A stretch of 64,000 bases of DNA from Acidobacteriota bacterium (GTDB taxonomy: Bacteria > Acidobacteriota > Aminicenantia > UBA2199), in assembly GCA_025456205.1 (NCBI GenBank), contig JALOLA010000006.1, positions 1-64,000 on the forward strand, in the 5' to 3' direction. The position numbers and the translations under genes were made by a program. Under the pieces are notes generated by a model that had not been told where the DNA came from, did no database searches, and saw only the letters and a list, made by a program, of their open reading frames with translations. Positions 28,647-36,060 of this stretch are shown piece after piece (positions within the stretch are counted from its first letter, which is position 1; every line of letters starts with the position of its first letter).

Positions 28647-29942
28647 CTATAGTTTATCCTCGTCTAAAAGACTTGTCGCCCAGGCAAATTTTGGCCGGAC
28701 AACCCCCGCCCATCCTTTTGAATATTCCTTTTTCATTTCCCCGGTTTCATGGACCGCAAAAAAAATAACCCCATTGCCCTGGATGTCCTGCCATTCATCC
28801 CGGGTATTGGCAATACCGACATCGACTGAATAACCTTCATTGTTTAAGAAATTGGCGGGAATTTTGCATGTGGACCTATACAGGCCTTTAGGGCGTGGTT
28901 TCCCCGCCCATTCGTCTTTTAACAGATTCGCCGACGGCCAGTTGACGGAAACAAAGACGATCGAATTCAATTTGTCACGCAATTGAATGCCTACATATAG
29001 AGGTTGGCCTTGCTTAAGATTCCAATAATCAATTTCAATTTCAATTTCCTTGTCAATAAGTACATTGGCTGACACTTCACCGGCACTTCTGATCCGTACG
29101 GCTTTTATGTGCACATTCTCGTTACCTGGAGACGATTCAATGTCCGTCCAGGCCATTTCTCCCTGGGATTTGGCGCCTTGCGAAACATACTTCGATATGG
29201 CTTCATGGCTGTTGCCCGAAAAAGCCATCTTCCCCTTGTCAAGCCAAATGGCATGAGAACAGAGATTGGCTATGGCGCCCATATTGTGGCTGATAAAAAG
29301 AATGGTTCGTCCTTGCTTGGCCACGTCACCCATTTTGCCCAGGCACTTTTTTTGAAATTCGGCATCCCCTACGGCCAGGACTTCGTCGATGAGAAGAATT
29401 TCCGGCTCCAGGTGAGCGGCCACTGAGAAGGCCAGGCGAACGTACATGCCTGAGGAATAGCGTTTGACCGGGGTGTCGAGAAATTTCTCCACTTCCGCGA
29501 AAGCCACGATCTCATCGAACTTGCGGCGGATCTCGGCGCGGCGCATGCCCAGGATGGCGCCGTTGAGAAAAATGTTCTCCCGGCCGGTCAGTTCGGGATG
29601 GAACCCTGTGCCCACTTCGAGCAGGCTGGCCACGCGGCCGCGGATCTCCGCCCGGCCCTCGCTGGGCTCGGTGATGCGGCTGAGGATCTTCAGCAGCGTG
29701 GTCTTGCCGGCGCCGTTGCGGCCGATGATGCCGAGTTTGTCGCCGGGCTTCACCTCGAACGAAATATCGCGCAGGGCCCAGAATTCTTCCCTTTTAGGTG
29801 CGGTGGCTTTTTGCAGCAGCCGCTTGGCATTGCCGGCCAGCATGTCGCGCAGCGTCTCGTAGCGCGGCCGCGACTGGTGGCGCAACAGGTATTTCTTGCC
29901 CAGCCCGTTGGCGCGGATGATCGGTTCCGTTTCAGATGACAT
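28647..29942 (-). CDS. wzt: Polysaccharide ABC exporter ATPase with C-terminal Wzt domain
   Basis: ATPase of an O-antigen-type ABC exporter, partner of the permease directly upstream. The 431-residue protein has Walker A IIGRNGAGKTTLLKI, the Wzt-type GTGFHPELTGREN, signature KRYSSGMYVRLAFS and Walker B ILLIDEVLAVGD. Residues ~260-431 form the Wzt_C carbohydrate-recognition domain that binds the modified chain end. The NBD-coding half is GC-rich (40 of 60 G+C at 29701-29760) while the C-terminal half is AT-rich (27 of 60 at 29041-29100), a mosaic pattern. Confidence 0.93.
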   Translation of the reverse strand: MSSETEPIIRANGLGKKYLLRHQSRPRYETLRDMLAGNAKRLLQKATAPKREEFWALRDISFEVKPGDKLGIIGRNGAGKTTLLKILSRITEPSEGRAEIRGRVASLLEVGTGFHPELTGRENIFLNGAILGMRRAEIRRKFDEIVAFAEVEKFLDTPVKRYSSGMYVRLAFSVAAHLEPEILLIDEVLAVGDAEFQKKCLGKMGDVAKQGRTILFISHNMGAIANLCSHAIWLDKGKMAFSGNSHEAISKYVSQGAKSQGEMAWTDIESSPGNENVHIKAVRIRSAGEVSANVLIDKEIEIEIDYWNLKQGQPLYVGIQLRDKLNSIVFVSVNWPSANLLKDEWAGKPRPKGLYRSTCKIPANFLNNEGYSVDVGIANTRDEWQDIQGNGVIFFAVHETGEMKKEYSKGWAGVVRPKFAWATSLLDEDKL

Positions 29943-30774
29943 CGGCGAAATAGCGCTCGGTGCGGCGGAAATAAATAAGGCCGGAGGCGAAAACCAGCAG
30001 TATCAGCAGGAGCGACAACCAGAAGCCGGCCCAGTAGATCTCCGCCTTCCCGCGCAGCAGTGACCAGCGGAAGCCGTCGATGATGCCCACCAGCGGGTTC
30101 AGTGAATACAAAAGCCGCCAGCGCTCGGGGATGACGGCGCTGCTGAATCCGACCGGTGAGATATACAAGCCGAACTGGACGACGAAAGGGACGATGTAGC
30201 GGAAATCACGGTACTTGACGTTCAGGGCCGAGAACCAGAAGCCGCAGCCAAGGGCCAGCAGCAGGGCCAGGAGCAGGAAGATGGGAACAAAGAGGATACG
30301 CGCATCCGGAAGATACCCGTACCCGGCCATCAGGACCAGCAGCAGCGCCAGGGAAATGAGGAAGTCCAGCAGGTTGACCATGACCGAGGAGACAGGGATG
30401 ATCAGTCGTGGAAAATAGATCTTGGAGATCAGGTGGGTGTTCCCCAACAGACTGTTGCTGCTGTCTCCCAGGGCGCCAGCAAAGAGCTGCCAGGGCAGCA
30501 TGGCCGCGAAAACCAAGACCGGGTAAGGGATGCCCGCCGACGGCAGCTTGGCCAGCCGCCCGAACACCAGCGAAAAGACCGCGATGGTCAGCAGTGGTCG
30601 CAGCAGGCTCCAAGCCATTCCCAGCACGGCCTGCTTGTAGCGAACCAGGATGTCGCGCCAGGAGAGGAACAGGAAGAGCTCGCGGTAGTTCCACAGGTCG
30701 CGGAAGAACTGCCGGCGGCCCTTGCCGGCCTCGATGATCAGCAGTGGAGTCGTCCTAGCGCTGGCGGCTGCCAT
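29932..30774 (-). CDS. wzm: Polysaccharide ABC exporter permease (Wzm type)
   Basis: A 280-residue ABC-2 membrane protein with six hydrophobic helices. It shows the family's N-terminal RELFLFLSWRDILVRYKQ, AVLGMAWSLLRPLLT and the loop IYFPRLIIPVSSV. With Wzt it exports undecaprenyl-linked glycan to the periplasm. I start at 30774 (MAAASARTTP), which overlaps the upstream methyltransferase by 20 nt; the track's start at 30837 is an extension into that gene. Its end overlaps wzt by 11 nt. Confidence 0.9.
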   Translation of the reverse strand: MAAASARTTPLLIIEAGKGRRQFFRDLWNYRELFLFLSWRDILVRYKQAVLGMAWSLLRPLLTIAVFSLVFGRLAKLPSAGIPYPVLVFAAMLPWQLFAGALGDSSNSLLGNTHLISKIYFPRLIIPVSSVMVNLLDFLISLALLLVLMAGYGYLPDARILFVPIFLLLALLLALGCGFWFSALNVKYRDFRYIVPFVVQFGLYISPVGFSSAVIPERWRLLYSLNPLVGIIDGFRWSLLRGKAEIYWAGFWLSLLLILLVFASGLIYFRRTERYFADVI

Positions 30775-31627
30775 TTTTATCGGCCAGGACGATGTCCTGG
30801 GAAGAGAGAAAGTGGCCGCGCCCGCTCCAGGAGCCATAGCGGACAGGCTCGCGGATAACCAGGCCGGCTTCGTGGTACATGGTGCGGATCGTGGCTTCCT
30901 CGTGGGCGATGCTGGCCTCGGGCAGCTTGGGGTCGATGGCCAGGCTGGAGCCGAAGGGATGGCGGAAACGGCTGTTCATTTTTTCCAGGCGCCCGCGCGT
31001 TTCCCCGTCCAGCAGGAAATAGGTCGTCAGCAGCCGGCCGCCGGGCCGCAGGACCCGCGATATCTCCCGGAGATAATTCTCGATGTCCTGGATCAGCATG
31101 TGGGTGAACACGGAGGTGAGAAAAACGAAGTCGAACTGTTCGCCGGCGAAGGGGAGGCGGAAGGACGCGGCTGCCAGCCGCCCCCCGGGGTTGGTCTGTT
31201 GGTTGAGCACGTCGACATGCTGGAAATTGAAGCGCGGGAAGCGGGGGGTGATGTTCTTCCGGCACCAGGCCACTTCAGCCGGCGCGATGTCGAAGCCCTC
31301 GTAGCTTCCCGTATCATCGAGATAGGTGGTCAACGGGATGGCCATGCGGCCGACGCCGCAGCCGACCTCCAGCACTTTCTCGGCGGGGCGCAGATGGCCG
31401 AGCTCGATGAAGTATTGGAGGAACTCGCGGCCGATGGCCGCGAAATCGCCGTCGCCCACCGTCATCAGCGAGCGGGGCGGTTGCAGGCCGTCCCTGCCCG
31501 GGCGCAGGAGAACCGCCAAGTCTTGGGGAAGATAGTACAGCCGCCGCAGCAGCGGGAAGCGATAATAGCCCCGGCGCAGGAGCGACTGCATCCCGGCCGG
31601 GAGATATTTTCGCGCCAGCCTCTTCAT
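30755..31627 (-). CDS. SAM-dependent methyltransferase
   Basis: A 290-residue class I methyltransferase. Motif I is VLEVGCGVGRMAIPL, then YEGFDIAPAEVAWC, FDFVFLTSVFTHM and VLRPGGRLLTTYF. A cationic N-terminus (MKRLARKYLPAGMQSLLRRG) could bind membrane or nucleic acid. It is coupled to the aminotransferase by ATGA and overlaps wzm, so it belongs to the export operon. The substrate, probably a sugar of the glycan, is inferred. Confidence 0.87.
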   Translation of the reverse strand: MKRLARKYLPAGMQSLLRRGYYRFPLLRRLYYLPQDLAVLLRPGRDGLQPPRSLMTVGDGDFAAIGREFLQYFIELGHLRPAEKVLEVGCGVGRMAIPLTTYLDDTGSYEGFDIAPAEVAWCRKNITPRFPRFNFQHVDVLNQQTNPGGRLAAASFRLPFAGEQFDFVFLTSVFTHMLIQDIENYLREISRVLRPGGRLLTTYFLLDGETRGRLEKMNSRFRHPFGSSLAIDPKLPEASIAHEEATIRTMYHEAGLVIREPVRYGSWSGRGHFLSSQDIVLADKNGSRQR

Positions 31628-32736
31628 TTGCAGCTGGAGATGATCGCGGCGATCCTTTCCTGGTCGGCTTTTTCGATATAGGGGTGCATGGGCAGGCTGA
31701 ATATCTCCCCGGCGATCCTTTCGGCAACGGGGAAATCGCCCTCGCGGTAGCCCAGGTGGGAGAACGCCTCCTGCAGGTGCAGGGGGATGGGGTAGTAGAT
31801 GGCGGTGGGGATGCCGTTCTCGCGCAGCCTGCGGATGACTTCGTCGCGGCGGGGGTGCAGCACCGAGTACTGGGCCCAGGCGGAGACATTCCCGGGCAGG
31901 ATCCTGGGAGTTTTCACGGCCCCGACCAGAAGTTGGTCATAGCGGGCGGCCGCTTCCTGGCGCATGCCGATCTCCTCAGGGAAGATCTCCATCTTGGCCA
32001 GCAGCACCGCTGCCTGCAGCGAGTCCATGCGGCCGTTGATGCCGACGCGCACGTTGGTGTACTTGTCGGCGCCCTGGCCGTGCACGCGGATGGAGAGCAG
32101 GCGTTCGAGGGTGTCCTTGTCGCTGGTGAAGATCATGCCGCCGTCGCCATAGCAGCCCAGGGGCTTGGCCGGGAAAAAACTGGTGCCGGCGACACGGGCC
32201 AGGGCGCCCGCCTTCCTGCCCTCCTGGCTGGAGCCGAAGCTCTGGGCGGCGTCCTCAAGAACAAACAGCCGATGCTTGTCGGCGATGGCCTGGATGGCCT
32301 TGTAGTCGGCGGGCTGGCCGAAAAGGTCGACAGGCATGATCCCCCGCGGCGTGAGCTTTTTTGCGGCAATGGTTTTTTGGACCGCTTTCTCGAGACTTGC
32401 CGGGTCGATGTTGAACGTTTCCGGATCGATGTCGACGAATACCGGCGTCGCCCCGGTGAGGGCGACGGCGCCGGCGCTGGCGATGAACGTGAACGTGGGG
32501 ACGAAAACGGCGTCGCCCGGGCCCGTTTTTTCGGCCATCAGGGGCATGAGCAGGGCGTCGGTGCCGCTGGCGACCGAAACCGCATGGGGCATGCCGACAT
32601 AGGCGGCGAGCTTCTGCTCGATCTCCTGGATCTCCGGGCCCAGGATATACTGGCCATGGTCCAGGATCTTCCGGAACCCGGCCTCGATCTGGGCGCGGAT
32701 CCGCTTCTGCTGTGCCGCCAGGTCGATGAATTGCAT
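31624..32736 (-). CDS. DegT/DnrJ/EryC1/StrS-family sugar aminotransferase
   Basis: PLP-dependent enzyme that aminates nucleotide keto-sugars. The 370-residue protein shows MQFIDLAAQQKRIRAQIE, SVASGTDALLMPLMA, VFVDIDPETFNIDP, EDAAQSFGSS and the PLP-lysine region SFFPAKPLGCYGDGG, followed by RVGINGRMDSLQAAVL. It is the first gene after the operon promoter and supplies an amino sugar, probably 3- or 4-amino-deoxyhexose, for the exported glycan. Confidence 0.93.
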   Translation of the reverse strand: MQFIDLAAQQKRIRAQIEAGFRKILDHGQYILGPEIQEIEQKLAAYVGMPHAVSVASGTDALLMPLMAEKTGPGDAVFVPTFTFIASAGAVALTGATPVFVDIDPETFNIDPASLEKAVQKTIAAKKLTPRGIMPVDLFGQPADYKAIQAIADKHRLFVLEDAAQSFGSSQEGRKAGALARVAGTSFFPAKPLGCYGDGGMIFTSDKDTLERLLSIRVHGQGADKYTNVRVGINGRMDSLQAAVLLAKMEIFPEEIGMRQEAAARYDQLLVGAVKTPRILPGNVSAWAQYSVLHPRRDEVIRRLRENGIPTAIYYPIPLHLQEAFSHLGYREGDFPVAERIAGEIFSLPMHPYIEKADQERIAAIISSCK

Positions 32737-32881
32737 GGTCTGTCTCCTTAGTTGGTCGATCGCTTCGCTGTCACGCCGCGCCTGGCGGCCTGGAGCGTTT
32801 TCATCCTAAGCTGCCGCCGCTGAGCATTGCCGGTCCGACGAATAGGCATGCTGAAACATTGGCTCAAGCCGGTCCGCAAAG

Positions 32882-32910
32882 ATGATACCTTATTTGGCCG
32901 GGCTTGGCAA
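32882..32910 (-). promoter_or_regulatory. Probable promoter of the glycan/export operon
   Basis: On the minus strand TTGCCA (32910-32905), 17-bp spacer, TATCAT (32887-32882). Transcription would begin near 32875, giving a leader of about 140 nt before the aminotransferase gene. The rest of the 215-bp gap shows no ORF. Confidence 0.6.
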
Positions 32911-32951
32911 TTTGGCTTGGGCCGTGATCGGGACCGGCCGGAGGGGGATTT

Positions 32952-33938
32952 TCACTGCTGGGGTTTTTGGAAAACAGCGAGAACATAGTCGCTGGAGATC
33001 TCGCCGCTGGCCATGAGCTGGTCTTCCCTGGCGAAGCATGCGCTCAGGATCCCGCTGGCGGTTTCGTCCTCCTGCAGGTAGTGGTGGGCGATGCCGTGAA
33101 ACACCAAACAGGAGAGGGTGCCGCCCTTCTCCCTGATCTCCAGCGGCAGGAACATTTCCTTGAGCAACGGCAGGATGAGCGAGGATTCGGCCGCCTCGGA
33201 GGGATCGGCCAGCAGCATGCGCAGACGCCCCGGGGCATCGATCCTTTTCTTGACCCTGCCGTCCTCCCAGCGCCGCCGGTAGGCCTCCGGGATCGCGCCC
33301 AGCAGTTCATTGGCCGCCCGCAGCTGTTGCCGTGTCCATTGGAAGCGGGAGGGGCCGACGAACTCGTTGATGACCAGCAGGCCGCCGGGCTTGAGCATGT
33401 CCCGTATCCCTGCCAGCGCCCGGCGCATGGGATAGAAGTGATGGAGCGCTCCTTCGGTGATCACCAGGTCGTAGGCGCCGGCCACGGCCATGGAGCCCAT
33501 GTTGCCCACCTGGAAGTTCAGGATGCCCTCCAGGCCTTCTTTCCCGGCCGCCTGGCGCGCAACGTCGATGCGCGGCGCCGAAAGGTCGCAGGCGTCGATG
33601 CGCCGGAAGAGGCCGGTGCGGGCCCAGCGCATCTCGTTGCCGCCGCAGCCGCAGCCGGGAGAGAATGCGGTCAGCCCCGCCTTTTCCTGCAGAAAGCGGC
33701 GGCGGATGTATTCGACATGGTCGATCCCTCCGTCCCCGGAGATCCTCTGGTTCCAGCGCCGCCGCAACTGGGGGATGTTCCAGGCGTTCAGCGGCGGTCC
33801 CTGGGTGTGCTGCCAGGCGCAACGGGTCCGCTCGCGGGCGTTGCGCCCCACCTGCCGCAGGGCCCGGCGCCACTCGCCATGCATGAGCTTGTCCCAGAGC
33901 CGCAGCAGGTCGTGGAAGCCGATCCAGTTATTAAACAT
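32952..33938 (-). CDS. SAM-dependent methyltransferase
   Basis: A 328-residue protein with a basic, helical N-terminus and a class I core: LTAFSPGCGCGGNEMRWA (modified motif I), IDACDLSAPRIDVARQ, YDLVITEGALHHFYPM and DMLKPGGLLVINEF. It stands alone upstream of the operon promoter, divergent from the pseudopilin gene. A TATATT box six bases before the ATG suggests a leaderless transcript. Substrate unknown. Confidence 0.82.
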   Translation of the reverse strand: MFNNWIGFHDLLRLWDKLMHGEWRRALRQVGRNARERTRCAWQHTQGPPLNAWNIPQLRRRWNQRISGDGGIDHVEYIRRRFLQEKAGLTAFSPGCGCGGNEMRWARTGLFRRIDACDLSAPRIDVARQAAGKEGLEGILNFQVGNMGSMAVAGAYDLVITEGALHHFYPMRRALAGIRDMLKPGGLLVINEFVGPSRFQWTRQQLRAANELLGAIPEAYRRRWEDGRVKKRIDAPGRLRMLLADPSEAAESSLILPLLKEMFLPLEIREKGGTLSCLVFHGIAHHYLQEDETASGILSACFAREDQLMASGEISSDYVLAVFQKPQQ

Positions 33939-33944
33939 TACCCT

Positions 33945-33976
33945 AATATACTAACAAAACGAGAAATCATTGGCAA
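33945..33976 (-). promoter_or_regulatory. Promoter of the 33938 methyltransferase, leaderless architecture
   Basis: On the minus strand TTGCCA (33976-33971) precedes TAGTAT (17-bp spacer) and the overlapping TATATT (33950-33945). TATATT is six bases and TAGTAT nine bases from the ATG. Confidence 0.55.
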
Positions 33977-34082
33977 ACAGCCCTGAAGATGCCCGGCGAC
34001 AAAAAATGTCACTTTGAATGACTTTTATTGGCACAAATACTGGCAGCGCCGGCCAAGGTGGCGGGATAATCAGGGTATACGC

Positions 34083-34099
34083 TTGGCATTAAAATTGCT
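34083..34099 (+). promoter_or_regulatory. Sigma-54 (-24/-12) promoter of the first pseudopilin
   Basis: TTGGCATTAAAATTGCT keeps GG and GC exactly 12 bases apart, as in the TGGCAC-N5-TTGC consensus. The predicted start, about 12 nt after GC, is near 34110, leaving ~20 nt to the ATG with AAGGAGG (34118-34124) inside it. Confidence 0.75.
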
Positions 34100-34129
34100 T
34101 CATTATATTGAATCCTTAAGGAGGTTTTC

Positions 34130-34597
34130 ATGAACAAAAAAGGTTTTACGCTCATCGAATTGCTGATCGTCGTTGCCATCATCGGCATCATCGCCGCGAT
34201 CGCAATTCCCAACCTTCTGGTTGCCCTGCAGAAAGGCAAACAGAAAGCGACCATGGGTGACATGAAGTCGATCGGCAGTTCCATCGAATCCTACATCACC
34301 GACTGGTCGTTTGCTCCCCAGATAGGTGCAGGTCCCATTTCTGCTCTCGCGGCTAACTGGTTCCAGCCCTTCTACATCAAGATCCTGCCGCAAACCGATG
34401 GCTGGGGTACGGTGTTTCAGTATGATAACAGCGATATCGCTGTTGGCGGCGACTTGTATTCGGTCATTTCCTATGGCCGTGACAAGGGTGACTCCGGCAC
34501 GACCGGCCTGTACAACGTCGCTTCTCTTTCCGATTTCAACAACGACATCTACTTCTCCAACGGCATCTACACCGTAGGTCCGCAGGTCAAGAGATAA
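34130..34597 (+). CDS. GspG-like pseudopilin 1
   Basis: Prepilin of the type IV pilus/type II secretion class. The 155-residue protein has a short leader MNKKG with cleavage before FTLIELLIVV, glutamate at +5, then the conserved hydrophobic helix. The globular part has DGWGTVFQYD and YSVISYGRDKGD, resembling the major pseudopilin GspG. The C-terminus is GPQVKR. It is closely similar to the 37902 gene, so the two are paralogues. Strong SD, sigma-54-type promoter and a strong terminator indicate a highly expressed structural protein. Confidence 0.9.
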   Translation: MNKKGFTLIELLIVVAIIGIIAAIAIPNLLVALQKGKQKATMGDMKSIGSSIESYITDWSFAPQIGAGPISALAANWFQPFYIKILPQTDGWGTVFQYDNSDIAVGGDLYSVISYGRDKGDSGTTGLYNVASLSDFNNDIYFSNGIYTVGPQVKR

Positions 34598-34616
34598 CCA
34601 CCCTGGACCGGTTCAG

Positions 34617-34655
34617 CAAAAGCGGCTGGAAGCTCATTCCGGCCGCTTTTTTTTT
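34617..34655 (+). terminator. Rho-independent terminator between pseudopilin 1 and the first ligase-like gene
   Basis: An 11-bp stem AGCGGCTGGAA/TTCCGGCCGCT with one G-T pair and loop GCTCA is followed by nine Ts; AAAA upstream extends the pairing. The downstream frame is open through it, so it probably works as an attenuator that makes ligase expression low relative to the pseudopilin. Confidence 0.9.
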
Positions 34656-34656
34656 A

Positions 34657-36060
34657 TTGCTGAATTTTTCGGTGAGCGAGGCCAGGGGGCTGTTTTTTTC
34701 GCGCCTGGCCTTTTTCTCCCTTTTGCTGGCCTTGTTCGCGCTCTGCCGCCGCGTGCCGCTGGAAAGGATCCTGGCCCCGATCAGCGGCGGCATCGCCCTG
34801 ATCCTGTTCACCTACGGCATCATCCAGAAATTCCTCATTTTCCCCATGATCCTGGAACAGCTCGCCGCCGGGCCTTCCTTTTATGCCCATGCACTGCGCG
34901 TACGCGTCGCCTCAGGGAGGATTTTCTCCATATTCCCGCTGCCCACTCTCTATGCCATGGTGTGCGGACTGTTGTTGATTTTTATCATTCATTTCCTTTA
35001 CCTTTCCCGGGGGGTGGCGCGGTTGTTCTGGGGAGGGTTGTTCATCCTTGGCGCCTTCAACCTGGTCCTGACCCAGTCTTTCGGCGGCATTCTTTTTTTC
35101 ACGGTCGGCGTCCTGTTTTATCTTTTCACCCTGCGCAAGTTCAGCGCCAGGCTCCTGGCGCCCCTGCTCATGCTCCTGGCCCTCGTCCTTTTCCTGGTCA
35201 CAGCCCTGCGTTTTTCCGATGCCCGGGAATTGACCCCGGCCAGGCTGCGCTTCGCCAACTGGGCGCAGGCCGGCCGCCTGATCGCCCAGTCCCCATTGCT
35301 GGGCGTGGGGCTGGGCAATTATGAAACTTCGATCACCCCCCTGGTGCGTCCCGACGAGCCCCCATCCATTTACGCCCATAATTTTTTCCTGCAGATGGCC
35401 GCCGAGACGGGGGTGCCCATGTTCCTCCTGCTGGCCGGCCTATGCCTGCCCTGGCTGAAGGCCAACCTGCCCCGCTTCGTGAAGCCCGAGAACGCGCTGT
35501 TCGCGGCGGCCTGCGTCCTGCTCCTGTTCTTCAACCTGTTCGATGTGGGCAACTACTTTTTCGCGGCCGGGATCAGCTTCGCGGTGGTTTTTTCCCAGGT
35601 CGCCCGCAGCGAAGCCCGGATAAGGCCCTTTCATGTCGTTGCCGTTTCCCTGCTGGCTGTGGTGCTGCTGCTCCAGGCCACTGCCGCGGGCCGGCAGCGG
35701 GCCGGCGATGTAGCGCTCCACCGCAATGAAGCCCAGCGGGCGGAAAACCTCTACCGCGCTTCCCTGAAGCTCGATCCCTTTTCTTATCGGCCTTGGCTCG
35801 GTCTGGCGCAGATCGCCTGGGAGAAGAACGATATTGCCGCCGTGGAGGCGCACCTGGCGCATGTCCTGCGCATCCATCCCGGCCAGGCGTTCGCCAATTA
35901 CCGCGTTTCACAGATCGCCCAGCGCCGCGGCGCCTACCTGACCGCCCTGGCGCACGCCCGCCGGGCGGCCCTCGCCAACAAGAGGAACAGTGAGTACCAG
36001 AGGTGGCATGACCATATTCAAGGCAATCTCGCCCAGCAGCCAGCGCTTTCAGGAAATTGA
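34657..36060 (+). CDS. O-antigen ligase/Wzy_C-family membrane protein with TPR-like tail (1)
   Basis: A ~467-residue polytopic protein with about ten hydrophobic helices. The large periplasmic loop motif of WaaL/PglL-type ligases is visible as GVGLGNYE followed by YAHNFFLQMAAETGVPM (His ~241). The C-terminal ~115 residues form TPR-like helices (AENLYRASLKLDPFSYRPWLG). The family transfers lipid-linked glycans to lipid A or to pilins. The start is uncertain: the listed TTG is just after the terminator, yet the frame is open upstream through hydrophobic codons. GTG at 34672 is another option. Confidence 0.85.
   Translation: MLNFSVSEARGLFFSRLAFFSLLLALFALCRRVPLERILAPISGGIALILFTYGIIQKFLIFPMILEQLAAGPSFYAHALRVRVASGRIFSIFPLPTLYAMVCGLLLIFIIHFLYLSRGVARLFWGGLFILGAFNLVLTQSFGGILFFTVGVLFYLFTLRKFSARLLAPLLMLLALVLFLVTALRFSDARELTPARLRFANWAQAGRLIAQSPLLGVGLGNYETSITPLVRPDEPPSIYAHNFFLQMAAETGVPMFLLLAGLCLPWLKANLPRFVKPENALFAAACVLLLFFNLFDVGNYFFAAGISFAVVFSQVARSEARIRPFHVVAVSLLAVVLLLQATAAGRQRAGDVALHRNEAQRAENLYRASLKLDPFSYRPWLGLAQIAWEKNDIAAVEAHLAHVLRIHPGQAFANYRVSQIAQRRGAYLTALAHARRAALANKRNSEYQRWHDHIQGNLAQQPALSGN

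Noticed and set aside
34028-34045. Second -24/-12-like site TTGGCACAAATACTGGC
   Set aside because: GG-to-GC spacing is off by one base (CTGGC instead of TTGC), so the site at 34083 is preferred.
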